Assembly: GCF_019175385.1 (NCBI RefSeq)
Contig: NC_083345.1
Location: 121,585,657 to 121,649,656, forward strand
Direction: 5' to 3'
Source of the DNA: Lycium barbarum
Lineage: Eukaryota; Streptophyta; Magnoliopsida; Solanales; Solanaceae
DNA: 64,000 bases
A program made the position numbers and the translations under genes. This document shows positions 45,201 to 57,700 of this stretch, in pieces (the first letter of the stretch is position 1; each line of letters opens with the position of its first letter). The notes under the pieces are model-generated. The model ran no database searches. It was not told the DNA's origin and saw nothing but the letters and a program-made list of their open reading frames with translations.

Positions 45201-48200
45201 AGTTAAAAACAAGTGTAAAAAAGGACGGACACTTATCTCACCATCTCTTTCTCATAATACCAAAAGTCTTACCCTTTTGTTCCTATCCATTGATTCTAAA
45301 AATTCTTTTAAAATATGTGGGGGATTGTTAGCAAAATAAAATATTTTCAAAAGAATTTCTATGGCTAAAATAAAGGTTAAAAACAAGTGTCAAAAGATGG
45401 ACACATGTTAGTGGCTTCATTCCTTGTGTGACAGCCAAGTGTCACTTTTGCTTGAAGATTATTTTATAAGTGTATGAACACTTGTCTCTATTTTAGGCCA
45501 TTTTCACATCCATAAATAGCCTAACATTTTTGCCATTATCATCATCCATTTTTCCCAAGTCCCCAACCGTACCATTACTAATTTTCCTTGGCTATCATTA
45601 GCCATTACTTCTTTAGCTAGACACTACAGAATAATCTTTCTCTTATAATTTCTCCTTAAAGACTTACTGGTATATTATTTAATTTTGTTGATTCTTGTAT
45701 TCTGGTATATTATTTAATTTTGTTGATTTCTGTATTCTCTAATTAAAATTAGAGGTAGGCTTGTTTAATCCTGGAGAATCATTTCACACTCCAAAATAAT
45801 TTTTTAGGACAATGCCTAACACGACTCAAGCCCATCAATGTATTTGCTCAAAACTATTATAGTAATATTTAATTTTTCAGTGCTAATAAATAATATTTAT
45901 TATTGTGTTTTACACCTTCGTTTCCCAACAATCTTATATAAAGGTAAAACCAAATCACAACAATAATAAAATAATTTTTTAGCAAAATATCATCAGTGAG
46001 AAAATATTACTACGATAATATCTTTAAATAAATACATGAATTGACTTGAGTCGTGCTAGGCAATGTCCTAAGCAATTATTTCAACAATGTGAAATGTCTC
46101 CTTAGGATTAAACAAGCCTACCTCTAATTAATTAGAGGATATAGAAATCAGCAAAATTAAATAATATCAGCAAGTTAGACGAGGGAAAATATTTCATTTC
46201 TTAAGATTTTGGATAAAGAAAGAAAAGAAAGCAGGGCAGTAAGTGCTAATGACAACTTTTGAAGAGGAGCAAATGTGGGGTGTGTTCGGATGAAGCAATT
46301 GTAGGAGCTATATATAGTTAGGAATTTTGCTTTTTTCATGACAAGTGTCATGCACAATGACACCTTCAAAGCCTATTGTTATTGTGTGTGAGAGAGATGT
46401 GTTATTGTGTGTGAGAGAGAGGTGGTGAAACAAGTGTCCATCCTTTTTGACACTTGTTTCTAACTTTAACTTTAGCTAATAAAAATTCTTTTGAAATACT
46501 TAAGAAAATTCTCATGAAGTACTTGCGTGTAAGGCAGTGTTATCAAAAGCGAAAAGCGCATAAAAGCTCTAAGGTTAGCTGGGGCTTTAAGCGCAAAGTG
46601 TAGAAAAAGCATGGGCTTTAATTAATAAAGGAGCAATGGCGCAAAAATACAAATGTATATATGTTTAGTCCAAGACTAATAATAATAAGCATGAATAACA
46701 AATATATGGACAAAGAAATTGTAAAAACATTATAATAAAGTGAAATATCAATTATCTAGTGAGGCTCATTGGCAAGGAAAGTACGTGTTAGAGCCTTGAT
46801 GATGACACTGAAGCGCACATAAAGCAAGGCGAAGCGCTCAACATGTTTTGAGCGAGCCTTGATGATGACACTGAAGCGCACATAAAGCGAGGCGAAGCAC
46901 TCAACATGTTTTGAGCCTCGCTTTAGGGCTTAAGCGCGCCTTTGACAACACTGGTGTAAGGGCAGAATAAAAACATAATCAAGACAAATGAAGGATTTGA
47001 GTAACACAGCTAGCAAATGACACCTGATCGATTGCATTGACCACCAAAAAGGAAGAGGTGTCTGGAGGTTGCTACTTGCACCTATAATATGTTGCTCGGA
47101 CTCTTCAAAAATGCCACCAGGTGCACGTCGGATTCTCTAAAAGTAGTGCATTTTTGGAGGATCGGACACGGGTGCAAAAACTTTTTGGAGCGTCCGAGCA
47201 ACCTAGCAACCTATGTCAAGGATGGACCTATGTCAAAGATGGAATATGCTACTTTCATTCAGCCTTGTACTATCTTAATATGTCAGGCACGGTTTCCTAG
47301 ATTGCAGAACATAAATCAAGAATTGACTAAGATTATACCATAGTGAAAGTATTTGATCAAAGTAACATTCAGACAATTCCCAGAAAAAAAAATTCACCAT
47401 ATACATGCCTAAGGAGTTTTTTCTTAGGATACATAAATAATTTAACAAGAAAGCCACGCAGGGAAACATGAACGGAAACAGTACCACGAGATATACAATA
47501 CGCAGACTAAACAATATCAGTATTGAAATGTTCAATGCTGGTGATTTGCAGAACGAGTCACTTAAGTAAACACCAAAGGTAAGACAGAATAACAATACCT
47601 ATTGACTTGAACGTTTCCATCAAAAACAGCCTGTCCAGATGAATGAGCCACAATACACTTATGGATTTGCTGAGAGACACCTCGAGGATGATCAAGGACT
47701 AACCTACTGTGTAAATCTTGTGTTTGATCCGATACACACATATGAAATGTAGATAACTCAGTAACCGTGTCCGGACCAACTTGCTGGATGTGAATATTGT
47801 GTCTACTCAACTTTCCACCAGTGCTTACTTCTATATGCTCGTACGTGCTATTTGATTCCTGAAAATAATCAACTCGACTATGAAGCAAACTTAATCTTCT
47901 GCTGAAAAGACAAATAAATAAAATAACTGAAGCTGTTACAGAAATTCTTAAGGAATTGCTTAAAGCTACTAATAAGATCATCTCCTGGAACAGAAAAAGT
48001 ATACACTTCCCACACTAACTCTGCTCATGGAGGGAAAGGTAGCAATCAGTTACTTATAGTTAGATTAGAATCAAATATAGTTAGATTAGAATCAAATAAA
48101 AAAGAGACAGTACCTATCAGAATCAACAAGCTGCAACAATCAAGCAGAAAGTGATATTCATATTTCACAGCTCAATCAAAAAATTGTCCATAAAAGAATT

Positions 48201-50454
48201 GCAGTATCACTGCACCCAAGGGTGTGGCCTAGTGGTCAACGAAGTGGGTTGAGAACAATGAGATCTAAGGTTAGATCCCAGTAGAGACAAAAAACACTAG
48301 GCGAGTTCTTCTCATCTGTCCTAGCCTTGGCGGACAGAGTTACCTGGTACCTGTTGCTCGTAGGGGACAGCAGGTATCGCGTGAAATTAGTCGAGGTGCG
48401 TGCAAGCAAGGCTTGACACCACGATTATCAAAAAATAAGAAAAGAATTACATTATAACCAAGACTAGACGAATTAATGACAACATCTCATGGATGTTCTG
48501 CATAGTTCATACAGAGAAAGGAACAGAAAGCCATGTGGAAACGACAGGAGAGAAGAGGAAAGCACTTTTTATTTGTTTGCTTTGGGTTTGATCCAAGAGT
48601 GAAGAAGGAATTGGTGCCATTTGATATTTAATCTCTTAATAAGTATTTTCCTTTCCAGGACTAAGCTCCCGCAAAGTACGTGGGGTGCAGGGAAGGGCCG
48701 GCCCACAACGGAACCTTACATTGTATTTCTGCAAGAGGCTTTTCCGCGGCTTGAACTCATTACCTCCTGGTCCCACAGTGCCAACTTTTATAATTGTGCC
48801 AAGGCTCACCCCTTCCAACATTTTCTTTTCACAATCCCTATCTCTTAATATGCATATTCTTTTCCAAGTGTTGTTTCTGTTCATTTGCCAATTTCTTGGT
48901 ACAGAATGCTACTCAACCCCTTAATGTAATCTCTCTTCTTTTTCATTACTGTTGCTTTTTGGTGGTAGCTTGATAAAGCAAAGCAGCAAGCTACATCCAA
49001 AGATGAATCCCCGAAGAAACTTGAAGAAAAAGCTTACAGAACCTAGAGAGTAAAGCTAAGGGGACGAGCACATTAACAAAACCCAACAGGGTTAGATTAA
49101 GGAACTGTGAAACTAGCTCAACTCAAAGACATCAATTACATGGCCAATTAGAGAAACAACTTTCACAGCTTTGCATAATTATTCTGATTTTGCTTTTGTA
49201 TCTGATAAAGTCTTAGAGCTAGAGAACAAGATGAGGCAGCAATAGCAATTTGAGTCTGAAAGCCTTAACAATAAGGTTCCTTGAATTTGCTGATACCAGT
49301 TTTATTTGCAGAAGATATATATAAGACATATCCATATAGTGAATTCTCAAAGAGTACATTGGATATTCTACAATTTTTTTTTTAATTTTTTTTTTTGGGA
49401 AAGATAAGATTGCTGTTTTACAAGTTTATTTGATTTATGCACATAAAAGAATGTAAAGGATCTCAAGAATAAGCTGTAAGAGCGAGAGAAAGAGTTTGAT
49501 TCTCCTCCAACATAACGGTCTCATGCATATGCAAAGGTTGAAGTTTAGCATAGAATTATTAAGACCCTTTAAACGACGTGGTATTCCCTGGTTTTTCAGG
49601 TTGAGGATCTTGAGGAAAAACTGAAACCGATCGAAAAGAAAGCAAAAAAAGTGCATTCTACTCTGTCAGAAGGTTTATTGCATTTTATCTTCGGTAGTAT
49701 TGCCATTTCATGAGTGAAACATAACATTTTGTGTATTATGGACTTTGACTTCTCCTATAAACAATTAGCAAACTGTGACGAAATGACAATGTCACGTATT
49801 CAGAGAATACAGACTAAAGAACTTCAAGACAAGATCAAGGAGCAAGAACAGTTGGCATGCATGCTGGTTACAGATTCTGATGCCAAGTCTTTAAAATCAT
49901 CCCCACCTGATAATAAATTGGTCTGTAGAGAAGATTTAACAAGTGACATTGAGCAACGTATTTTGAGGAGCTCAAATTTTTTTAATCACCAGCCGCCAGG
50001 CAAGTCAATGGTCTAGTTTGCTGAAGGGAAGGGAATCTGTCCAGCAAGTTAGACAGAAGTGGTTGTCAACAAATCGTAAAACTGAGAACAATGGTGCCAA
50101 CTTCAGTACATAACAGGCCTGAAGAGGACTGCCTTCAAGAGGCCAGAAGGAAGCGGTTGTGTAGAAATGATAAAGTAGAGAACAATGCCTACAACTGCCA
50201 TCACCGCTCAGAGGTCATTGATCCGTAAAACGAGCAGAGACCCCGTTCTAGGTGTTGAGTGGTACAGCAAAAAAGGACCTGGTCAAGATAGAGACAACAA
50301 ACCAAAGAGGCCAACTAGCATTCTGTTGTCTTCACCAAAAGATATTAATCTCTCAATATTTATTTCTTTTTATAATCACAACATCTCCTATGGCATTGGG
50401 AAAACTATCATGAAAAAAAGAGCTACAGTTGTAGTTCTCAAAAGATCTGAAAAA

Positions 50455-50498
<44 letters not shown>

Positions 50499-52219
50499 GA
50501 AGATATGCTTTTATTTCGTACTGTTATTTAGCACCCACTACTTTCTGAATACCATATCCCTACTGTCCATAAAATAACTCAGTTATTAGTATACTTTTGG
50601 AAGTTAGAGGTTGTGACTAAGTACAACAACAACTAGAAATTTGAATCAATGTAAAGTACTTGCCTCCAACTAATACTTATCATTTTCGCGTAAGAGGGTG
50701 ATCCACCAAATTTTTCTTTCTGTCCAACCAAAAGGTATAGAAGTTTCGTTCTTTCCGACCAAAATACAGCAAACATACTTAAAATTAATAATCTCCACCT
50801 ACATACTCTTCAACTATACTAGTCTACTTCCCTTCTCTACCAACACCAATAAAAGGCAAAGCTTTGGACTCTTTATTGCTACCTTCAATAGAAAAATCCC
50901 ATTTAATGTAACGACCGATTAGGTGTGGCAGCGTCGTTACCTTTTTTTCTTCTCATTTTGCCTTTTCTTAATATTTAGTAATCCTGCTTTATCCTTCACC
51001 CTACCTTTTTTATAATAACCGTACCCCGTACCCTACTTTTCTTTAAAATATTGTAGGTTTATCCTTCAAATTGATGTTGTGTGACAATATGTAACGACAG
51101 GAAACGATACAATCTATCCAAACGTTGTATTCATCAATTCATTATAGTACAATACAATACAATATAATACAATACTACACATGAAAGATATGCATTTGCA
51201 GGATTTTCTTGAATTATGCATAATATATCAAGGATATTTTCAGTCGAAAAAGAACTAGTTTTTACCTGTTGAACCCAAGTCCACTTGATATGTGCAGCAT
51301 TGAAAGATTGATTTTGTATATAAGAATGATTCACCTTTCCCCCTTCCCCAACAACCACTTCCATAACGGAATTCGTCCAGTAACATTTATTATCCTTATC
51401 TCCACCTACATACTCTTCAACTATACTAATCTCACCTCCCTTCTCCACCAACACCAACACCCTCGGATTCGAAAAAGGCAAACTTTTCGACTCTTTTTCA
51501 CTACCTTCAACCGAAACATACCTTAAATTCAACGGATTCTCAACTTTACACCCTTCTGGTACATAAACTAATACTATATCAGGTGTGCCTACACCATTAA
51601 GTGAATAAAACAAATCTCCTTTAAAACGAAACTCATATTCAGACACCCTTTTTAATATAGTCTCAGAATCTACACTTAAAAGACTCCCAACATAAACCCC
51701 ATTTGGAAAATCAGTAAATTCAGTTAAAGAATCTGTTATATAACCATCAATAATTGAAAGAGTGGGCAAAAGGGTGTCTAAAGATTCACTTTTTGGGCTT
51801 AAAGATTCATTTTTTGGGCTTAAAGATTCATTTTTTGGACTTAAAGATTGATTTTTTGGTGGTGGGGTGGGTAGAATTGTTGAATTTTTGAGAAAAGAAG
51901 TGTCAGTGAATCTAAAAGGTTCATCTTTTCTTGAAGGCCAAGGGGTAGAGAGAAGGGTATTTGAGGAATTGTCTCTCAATTTTTGAAGTGATGGAGAAGA
52001 AGTAGAAGGTAGTGAATCTTCAAGAGTTTCAGCTATTTGGAGTACATAGGGATCAGAAAGTGCTGAAATTGTGGTGCATTTAGGTGTAGTAAAGAGTCTA
52101 AATTTGGAGTTTTTTAGGTTGATTGTTCTTGTTTTTGTTGTTGTAGAGAATTTTGAGAGATATGGAGATATAGATATTGAGTTTGTAGAGAAAAATGGTG
52201 CTAAAGAAGATAGTGCCAT
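42253..52219 (-). CDS. SUFD: SUFD (ABCI7), plastid Fe-S cluster scaffold subunit
   Basis: Minus-strand exons 52219-51266, 47858-47599 and 42562-42253 give 507 aa, with donors CAACAG|GTAAAA and AATAG|GTATTG and acceptors TTTCAG and TTGCAG; phases match. Residues 1-~55 are Ser/Thr-rich with few acids, a chloroplast transit peptide. The mature part has the SufB/SufD family core: STGGKLSRHN, QQVGPDTVTELSTFH, DQTQDLHSRLVLDHPRG, CIVAHSSGQAVFDGNV, RATVNVKPNLQIIADDVKCS and HGAAISDLEEDQLFYF. The conserved Cys and His of the last block, near the metal-binding end in SufBD, are present. SUFD works with SUFB and the ATPase SUFC in the stroma to assemble Fe-S clusters. A three-fold SLSPKNE repeat sits near residues 125-146. 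Both introns are large (3340 and 5036 bp) and full of insertions. Confidence 0.95.
42752..43320. mobile_element. MITE in SUFD intron 2, split by a SINE
   Basis: Left end GGGTGTGTTTGATATGAAGG and right end CCTTCATACCGAACAAACCC are inverted. The core has GACTTCTCTAGTGAAAGTAG and resembles 14190-14570. A SINE at 42780-43001 is inserted near the left end. Confidence 0.7.
42780..43001 (-). mobile_element. SolS-like SINE nested in a MITE
   Basis: On the minus strand it starts CACCCAAGGGTGTAGCCTAG, with GGGTTCAAATCCCAAC (box B), and ends GGACAGGTTATCC before an A-run. It is flanked by the 11-bp duplication GAAAACATTTT (42769-42779, 43002-43012). Confidence 0.88.
43440..44180 (+). mobile_element. 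L1-type LINE remnant (RT C-terminus and zf-RVT)
   Basis: Fragments in order: GTFILCDADNEQMEYLKGVL, MVIPTYLMSLIPIPAKVEKQ, LNTIRHNFIWEGNHEGKKNA, YKWFWRWNCGQKELWKEAVK and KSKAPKLLPLVGLQH-type wording from the zf-RVT region. Frameshifts and stops break it. It lies in SUFD intron 2, antisense to SUFD. Confidence 0.75.
44370..46500. mobile_element. Palindromic cluster of copies of one LTR family
   Basis: A plus-strand LTR (45326-45930) starts TGTTAGCAAAATAAAATA after the polypurine tract TGTGGGGGAT and ends GTTTCCCAACA. A partial plus copy with its own GTGGGGGATTGTT lies at about 45142-45265. Minus-strand copies lie at about 44370-44843 (ending AACAATCCCCCACAT) and about 45940-46500. Between the first two opposite copies, 44877-44935 and 45028-45100 are inverted internal sequence (ATTTGCATGGTCCAAATGCA against TGCATTTTGGCCATGCAAAT). 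No gag-pol is seen. The polypurine-like tract suggests 3' LTR junctions; copia type is possible but unproven. Confidence 0.6.
46535..46953. mobile_element. hAT-type MITE with internal duplication
   Basis: Ends CAGTGTTATCAAAAGCG and CGCGCCTTTGACAACACTG are inverted. It is flanked by the 8-bp duplication GTGTAAGG (46527-46534, 46954-46961). A ~63-bp block (GAGCCTTGATGATGACACTG...) is tandemly duplicated inside. 419 bp, SUFD intron 2. Confidence 0.92.
47091..47202. mobile_element. Short MITE in SUFD intron 2
   Basis: GTTGCTCGGACTCTTCAAAA at the left and GGAGCGTCCGAGCAAC at the right are inverted. The middle holds GTGCATTTTTGGAGGATCGG. 112 bp. Confidence 0.75.
48202..48437 (+). mobile_element. 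SolS-like SINE in SUFD intron 1
   Basis: AAGGGTGTGGCCTAGTGGTC, AAGGTTAGATCCCAGTAGAG, GGTACCTGTTGCTCGTAGGG and TTAGTCGAGGTGCGTGCAAG, ending ACGATTATCAAAAAATA. It is flanked by AAAAGAATT (about 48193-48201 and 48438-48446). Confidence 0.85.
48642..48839 (-). mobile_element. Au-like SINE in SUFD intron 1
   Basis: On the minus strand: GGGGTGAGCCTTGGCACAAT, GAGTTCAAGCCGCGG, AAGCCTCTTGCAGAAATACA and GGCCGGCCCTTCCCTGCACC. Flanked by ATCTCTTAATA (48631-48641, 48840-48850), leaving about 29 extra bases beyond the usual SINE 5' end. Confidence 0.8.
48969..50260 (+). pseudogene. Kinesin-like (KIN-14 type) 3' gene fragment
   Basis: Exon-like pieces run on the plus strand, antisense to SUFD: LDKAKQQATSKDESPKKLEE (48970-49046), KDLKNKL-stop-EREKEFDSP (~49456-49535), VEDLEEKLKPIEKKAKK (~49600-49650), KELQDKIKEQEQLACMLVTD then DIEQRILRSSNFFNHQPPGK (49819-50013), and VQQVRQK / QEARRKRL wording to ~50260. 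Acceptor-like T-rich tracts with AG precede several pieces (GGTGGTAG at 48969, TTTTTCAG at 49600), so introns were present: this is a copied genomic fragment, not a retrocopy. Stops and frame breaks make it non-functional. The coiled-coil plus basic C-terminal wording is, from memory, kinesin-like; no motor domain is present, so the family name is tentative. Confidence 0.6.
50459..50497. repeat. Poly-A run (~39 A)
   Basis: A pure A homopolymer after GATCTGAAAAATCTA, about 200 bp past the kinesin-like fragment. Assembly length here is unreliable. Confidence 0.85.
50785..50915 (-). pseudogene. Duplicated fragment of SUFD exon 1
   Basis: ATCTCCACCTACATACTCTT, CAACTATACTAGTCTACTTC and TACCAACACCAATAAAAGGC match SUFD exon 1 at about 51398-51530 with substitutions and a ~10-base deletion. 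The copy lies about 350 bp downstream of exon 1 within intron 1, same orientation. It cannot be spliced in without disrupting the frame. Confidence 0.75.
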
Positions 52220-52317
52220 TCAAGGTTTTGAGTTTCAATTGAGTAACAGTTATGGAGAGAAGGTGTGTCGTATGTCGTTTGTCCCCTCTGAGTTTGTGGT
52301 CTAAGTTTAGGTACATA

Positions 52318-52345
52318 GATTTATATTTTTATATATAATATTCTA
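52318..52345 (-). promoter_or_regulatory. Putative TATA region of SUFD
   Basis: On the minus strand ATTATATATAAAAATATAAA lies about 110 bp upstream of the ATG, suiting a leader of about 75-80 nt. Confidence 0.4.
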
Positions 52346-52446
52346 TGAATGATGTCGGATGCGGCAAAACTTTCAAAATTTAACATAAAAATGATCAAGA
52401 ACACGTCAAACTCCATAAAAACATTCATAAAAAGGATAAAGAAACC

Positions 52447-52663
52447 CGTAAGGTGACTTAATTGGTTGAGCATGGAGCTTTCATAATGGAGGTCTCAGGT
52501 TCGAAATAATAAGGGATTTTCCTTTTGGGTCTAGCTCATCATACGAGGCTTGCCTAGTGCTGATTACCTCTCCCGTGTGGTTTGCGAGCTATTGCACAAG
52601 AGCTGAGTTTACTCTGTGCGCACCTGAAGGGTAGCGACTGTAGGTTCTGATGTCATTAAAAAA
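52447..52663 (+). mobile_element. tRNA-derived SINE
   Basis: AATTGGTTGAGCATGG (box A), GAGGTCTCAGGTTCGAAA (box B), ACCTCTCCCGTGTGGTTTGC and GAGCTATTGCACAAGAGCTG, ending in ATTAAAAAAAAA. It is flanked by AAAGGATAAAGAA / AAAGGATAAAAAA. The same family as 32270-32425. Confidence 0.75.
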
Positions 52664-53980
52664 AAAGGATAAAAAACATATACTTTAAAAATATAACTCC
52701 AGTTTCTGAACACGGCTACAAATTCTAAAAACTATTATTGGTCTGAATATTTTCATACAGAGGAAAAAAATTGAAGACTACAGATACAAGGGACAAAAAT
52801 TAAAGACCAGTGCGTTTGAAGGACAGTCCCTGCAAAAACTTCCGGTGAAAACTATTATTGGGCTTCTTTTTTGGGCTGGTGGGTCAGAGTGAAGTGCAAG
52901 GGGACAATGTGCAGGATTTCCCTTCGCTGGGGGTGGTCTTTAATTTTTGTCCCTCAAATTGATGGTATTTAAAATTCTGTCTTTCGCAAGGCAGAATTCT
53001 GTCCATGCAAGGCAGAATTTGAGCCTTAAGGCAGAATTTGCAAAGGCAAAGGACAAAAAGTAAAGATCACTAATTTGAGGAACAAAACTTAACGACCACC
53101 AATTTGAAGGACAAAAATTAAAGACTACCCCAAATGAAGGACAATCCGCGCAACAAAAAGAAAGAAGTGCAGGGATAGCACCTTTTTAACGCCAGTATTT
53201 AAGCTTCAGCCAATGTTTGTAATGTATTTAGAACATAGCATTTTTTTCCAATACTACTTGTAATCTTCCTTCAATTCGATGTTCTCTGCTTGCTTAATTC
53301 CTGATTTTGAACAGTGAAGAAACAAAGTGAGAAGCAGTGTGTTAAAAAGCCTTTGCGTTTGTGAAAAAAATGACTAGATAGGCTAGACATAAAATTACAC
53401 GTTTTGGCCTTAAAATGGATTGATCTTTATTTTTTGTCCTTTAGCAATCGAACTTATGCCTAGTGGCGAATAAGTTCTTCAAAACTGAAGTCATGCCAGA
53501 GCATAATTTGTGGATATTATGATACAAACATATACACTTATGCCTTGCAAATTTTCTTTTTGTTATGAGGGCCATAAATTAAAGATCAGCACAAAATACA
53601 ACAAAAGTGCAAATGACCCTAGGTTAGAAAAGTAATTGGGCTTGAACTTAATTGGGCCCATTACGAGCTGGGTCACTCCATTGAAGGTCTCTTCGACAAG
53701 CAATTCGGTGAATAAAATGGGAACAAAAACGTAACTATACAAAAATATAATGTTAGCATAATTATTTAATTAACATTTAGTCGCAGTTAAAGAGTTAGAA
53801 CCATAAAAAATTACTCTCCATTACGGCTAGCACTAACAAACCAACTCATTTTCTTCGTACTTTTTTGCTCAACAAATATATCCCTCTCACCCCAATTACG
53901 TTCCATTTATATCTTACATATACTATAAATAAATATTTATATTTTAATTAAAAAATCACAAAAAAAAGTGCTTTCAATAT
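52664..53980. repeat. Dispersed repeat (52850-53165) and spacer
   Basis: The 53035-53165 part (AAATTAAAGACTACCCC, AAGGACAATCCGCGCAA) matches 1490-1600. GGCAGAATT occurs repeatedly at 52990-53040. The rest is AT-rich with no gene recognised. Confidence 0.5.
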
Positions 53981-54710
53981 AGCAAATTTATTCCATGAAT
54001 ATACAATGGTAACCTTTATATCCCATAAAATTATACTAGAAATATAACAATAATTTGAATTTGTCATATACTATATTTATACCATAAAATACATGGTATA
54101 TTTATGGCATAAATTTTTTATAACATAAATATACATAGTTTATTTTTAGATATAAAAATTTTATACCATAAAATTACATGGTATATTTTAGATATAAAAG
54201 TTTTATACCAAGCATATATTACAAATATAAAATTATATGTAAAAAAAATTAAAAACTTTTGATATAACAAATTTATACCATGAATATATCCCCCTAAATT
54301 TATTGAAAGTATATTTAGAAGAAAAATAAAATTGTACACCATTTTATGTGTGTATATCTAATTATATATACAGTATAATGAAGATATACATGGTATAATA
54401 AAAGACATAGATGGTATAATAAAGATATCCCTATGAATACACATGGTATAAATATATTATCAAACTGAAAATAGGGATAATTAGTGTTAAACGAATTCCT
54501 TAATTAGTGGAAAAATTAATGATGAAAGAGAAGGGGATATGTACATATTAATTAGAATCATTCGTAAACTAATTTCTTAGTTAGTAAGAAAGATGATGAT
54601 GAAAGAGAAAATGATAAGTATTAGTTAGGATGTGACTTAATCCCTTAATTAGTGGTCCTTCATTAACCGTAAGTGATTTCAGAATATTGCTAAAATGGAA
54701 AAGAAGTTTG
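53981..54710. repeat. AT-rich imperfect repeats around CATGGTATA
   Basis: Motifs such as ATACATGGTATA, TTATACCATAAAA and GGTATAATAAAGATA recur on both strands through 53990-54450. Low complexity; open frames here are not credible. Confidence 0.6.
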
Positions 54711-54743
54711 TCATTTTTGGAATAAAAAAGTACTCTTATTTAT

Positions 54744-57700
54744 AGTCTGTTTGGCCAAGCTTCTAAAAACAGCCTATTTTAAAAAGTACTATTTTCAAAA
54801 GTATTTTTCAAAAAAGTACTTTTGGCTAAAAGCAGTGTTATATCCCGTATTTTTTTTTCGTCAGATTATTTGTAAGCTGAGGTGGGGCCCACACATCGAG
54901 ATTTTTTTTGGACATCTGAAAAGTCATATGAATCACATATGTGAAGTTAAACACAACTCAAGAAGGACCCTTGGGCCAAATCAAAGTGGAAGTCCTCCAA
55001 ACGAATATTTTTAAGAAAACGTTTTCGAGTGATCTGACTTCTAGGGGAAAAAACGGTATTATAAGTTTGGAATTTGGAAAATACCAAGAAATAGAAGTTG
55101 TAGATAATTGAATTAGCTTTCCAACCATAGGTCGTGGGTTCCCAGGTGACATCGGTACAAGGAGATATGAACGTTTTAAGGTCGAAAGGTCAGTGGGCTA
55201 GGCCCAACTCGGGATTAACCGAGTTGGCCCAAAAAAAAAATGAAGAGAAAAATCAGGCCCAATAGGGGACATCCAGCCATGGTCCATAAAAAGGACCCAA
55301 GCCCAAGTGAATTATCCATGTGATAATTAAATAAAAGGGACCATTTAATTGTCTTGAAACATATAGAAGTTTCAAGACAAATTGAGAAAGAGTGAACAAA
55401 AGAAACAAGAGCAAAAGAACTAAAGGCCATACGGCCATGGAGAAAAAAATTGACCCTTTGAAATTTTATCCCAAAAATTATTTTCTTGTGGTATTTCTAC
55501 TAATTCAAGGGTCCTTTACAACTTGGTGTAATTATTTTGGAAGAAAGAACACTTGTTTCTTCAAGTTGACAACTTGGTCAAGTGAAAAAAATTGTAGAAA
55601 AAGGTAAGAATTAATCCCTTTTTATTATGTTATGAAGGTTGGTTTATGTTGTAGTATGTAGAAATGAGTAGAATTTATGGAAATATGGAAGTTTACAAAG
55701 TGGGTGTGCATATATGTAAGTGGACATATATGTATATTGTTGTATAAATAATATGAGTTGAATTTTATGTTGTATTCTAGTTGTGGTTATGGTGAAATTT
55801 ATATTGGAAATGGAAGAAAATGGTTCAAGTTGGCATGGAAAATTATTGGGAATAGTTATAGGAAATTATATGATTTTAATGAAGTTTTTATGTAATTATA
55901 GAAGTGGAGTTTTAAATGTGAATTATTATGTTAGTTGGTGAATTTGGAAGGATAATAGTCCATATTGGCATGAAAGATTGGTTGTTAAGTGGTTATGAGA
56001 AGTTTTGTGATTTTATGGTAGATTTATGTAATTATGAAAATGAAATTATTAAGGTGCAAATTATGATTATGGTTGATGAAATTGGAAGATGGAAATATGT
56101 TATGAATATGTAGATTGAAGATTAGAAGTTTTGGATGGATTATGGTTTTGGTGGAAAGTTTGTATATTTTGTATATCTTGTGAATATTTGGTAGAAATGA
56201 TACGAAATGCTTCCGAATTATATTGTAATGATCTTGATTAGTAATGAATGTAAAAACATTGAGATTGGTTTTGGAAATGTGAAGTTGGAATGAAAGCTAT
56301 TGCATTATGTTGGAAAGAAGACTAGTTGTGTTATATTGTGTTTTGTAGTCATGGTTGTTGTCATTGTGTTGATAGTTTGGCCGGGTTGAATTCCCGGATT
56401 GTTGTTGATAAAAAAAATTGGCTAAGTTGAATTTTGGGGATGTTGTATTTATAGGGGAGATGCTGCCCAAATTTTTGTAGACAAGTATTGGTTAAGATTG
56501 AAATCTTAAAGCCTTACAATTAACATTTGGTAATTGTGACCAAATTGTAGATTTTGGCGAACTTGAAACTTGATTTTGGAGACGTGTATGAATCGGAAAA
56601 GGTATGTAAGGCTTCACCCTTCCTTCTATGGCATGTCTTAAACGTAATAAGTTGGATACGAGCCTCGGGGACAACTCTATTCTCCGAAATCCGCACCCAA
56701 AGTTTCCCCTTTTTCATTCAGTAGAATTGAATTAAATATTGTATGAAATGTTGAAAAATTGCCTAAACATCTAGAACTTGCACAAATAGGACCCGACTAC
56801 CTTAAAACCCACACAAGTGACGTCATGAAATATAATGTACGTAAATTTGGTACGCCGCCTCATTTGACCCGAGGTGGGCCCATTGTTCCCGGATTTTCCC
56901 TATTGCTCCGTTTGACTTATTTTGGAGTAGAATCCAAAGGAAACTTTTGATCCTCGTTCCGATTATCAAACGATAAGTACTGTACCATTCTAATGGAAAT
57001 ATGTATATGTATATAAAATATGTATATGTATATAAGATATGTAAAAGTATATAAGACATGTATATGTATATAAGATATATATATGTTTATAAAATATGTA
57101 CATGATATACGTATATGTATACGATGAAAGATCCAGAGCGCTATAGACGCTGATATATGTACGTGATACACGTATATGTATATGATAAAAGATCCAGAGC
57201 GCTATAGTCGCTGATATACGTACATGATACCAGTATATGTATATGATAAAAGATTCAGAGCGCTATAGACGCTGATATATGTACATGATGTATGCATATG
57301 TATACGGGGAAGATGGGAATAAGGGCAGAGCGTTATACACGCATATCCACCTGATCAGTTGGCATTACATGACATGATATCGTCCCGGACGCGGGATGCC
57401 CGGACGCGGGATGTGTATTTATGGCTAAATGGATCGGCTGCCGACGCCTCGGCAATATGACATGTTCTATTTTTATATATATATGAACAAGAAAAGATTT
57501 TCAACGGAAAGCTAAGCTATGATATGATATGCTATGATACGCTATGCCATGATATGATACGCTACGACAAGCTATGCTATGATATGATAAGCTATGCTAT
57601 GATATGACAAGTTACGCTATGGCATGATACACTATGACACACTATACTATGACATTGACATGATATAACACGACATGACATGCTGTAGTAAGACATGACA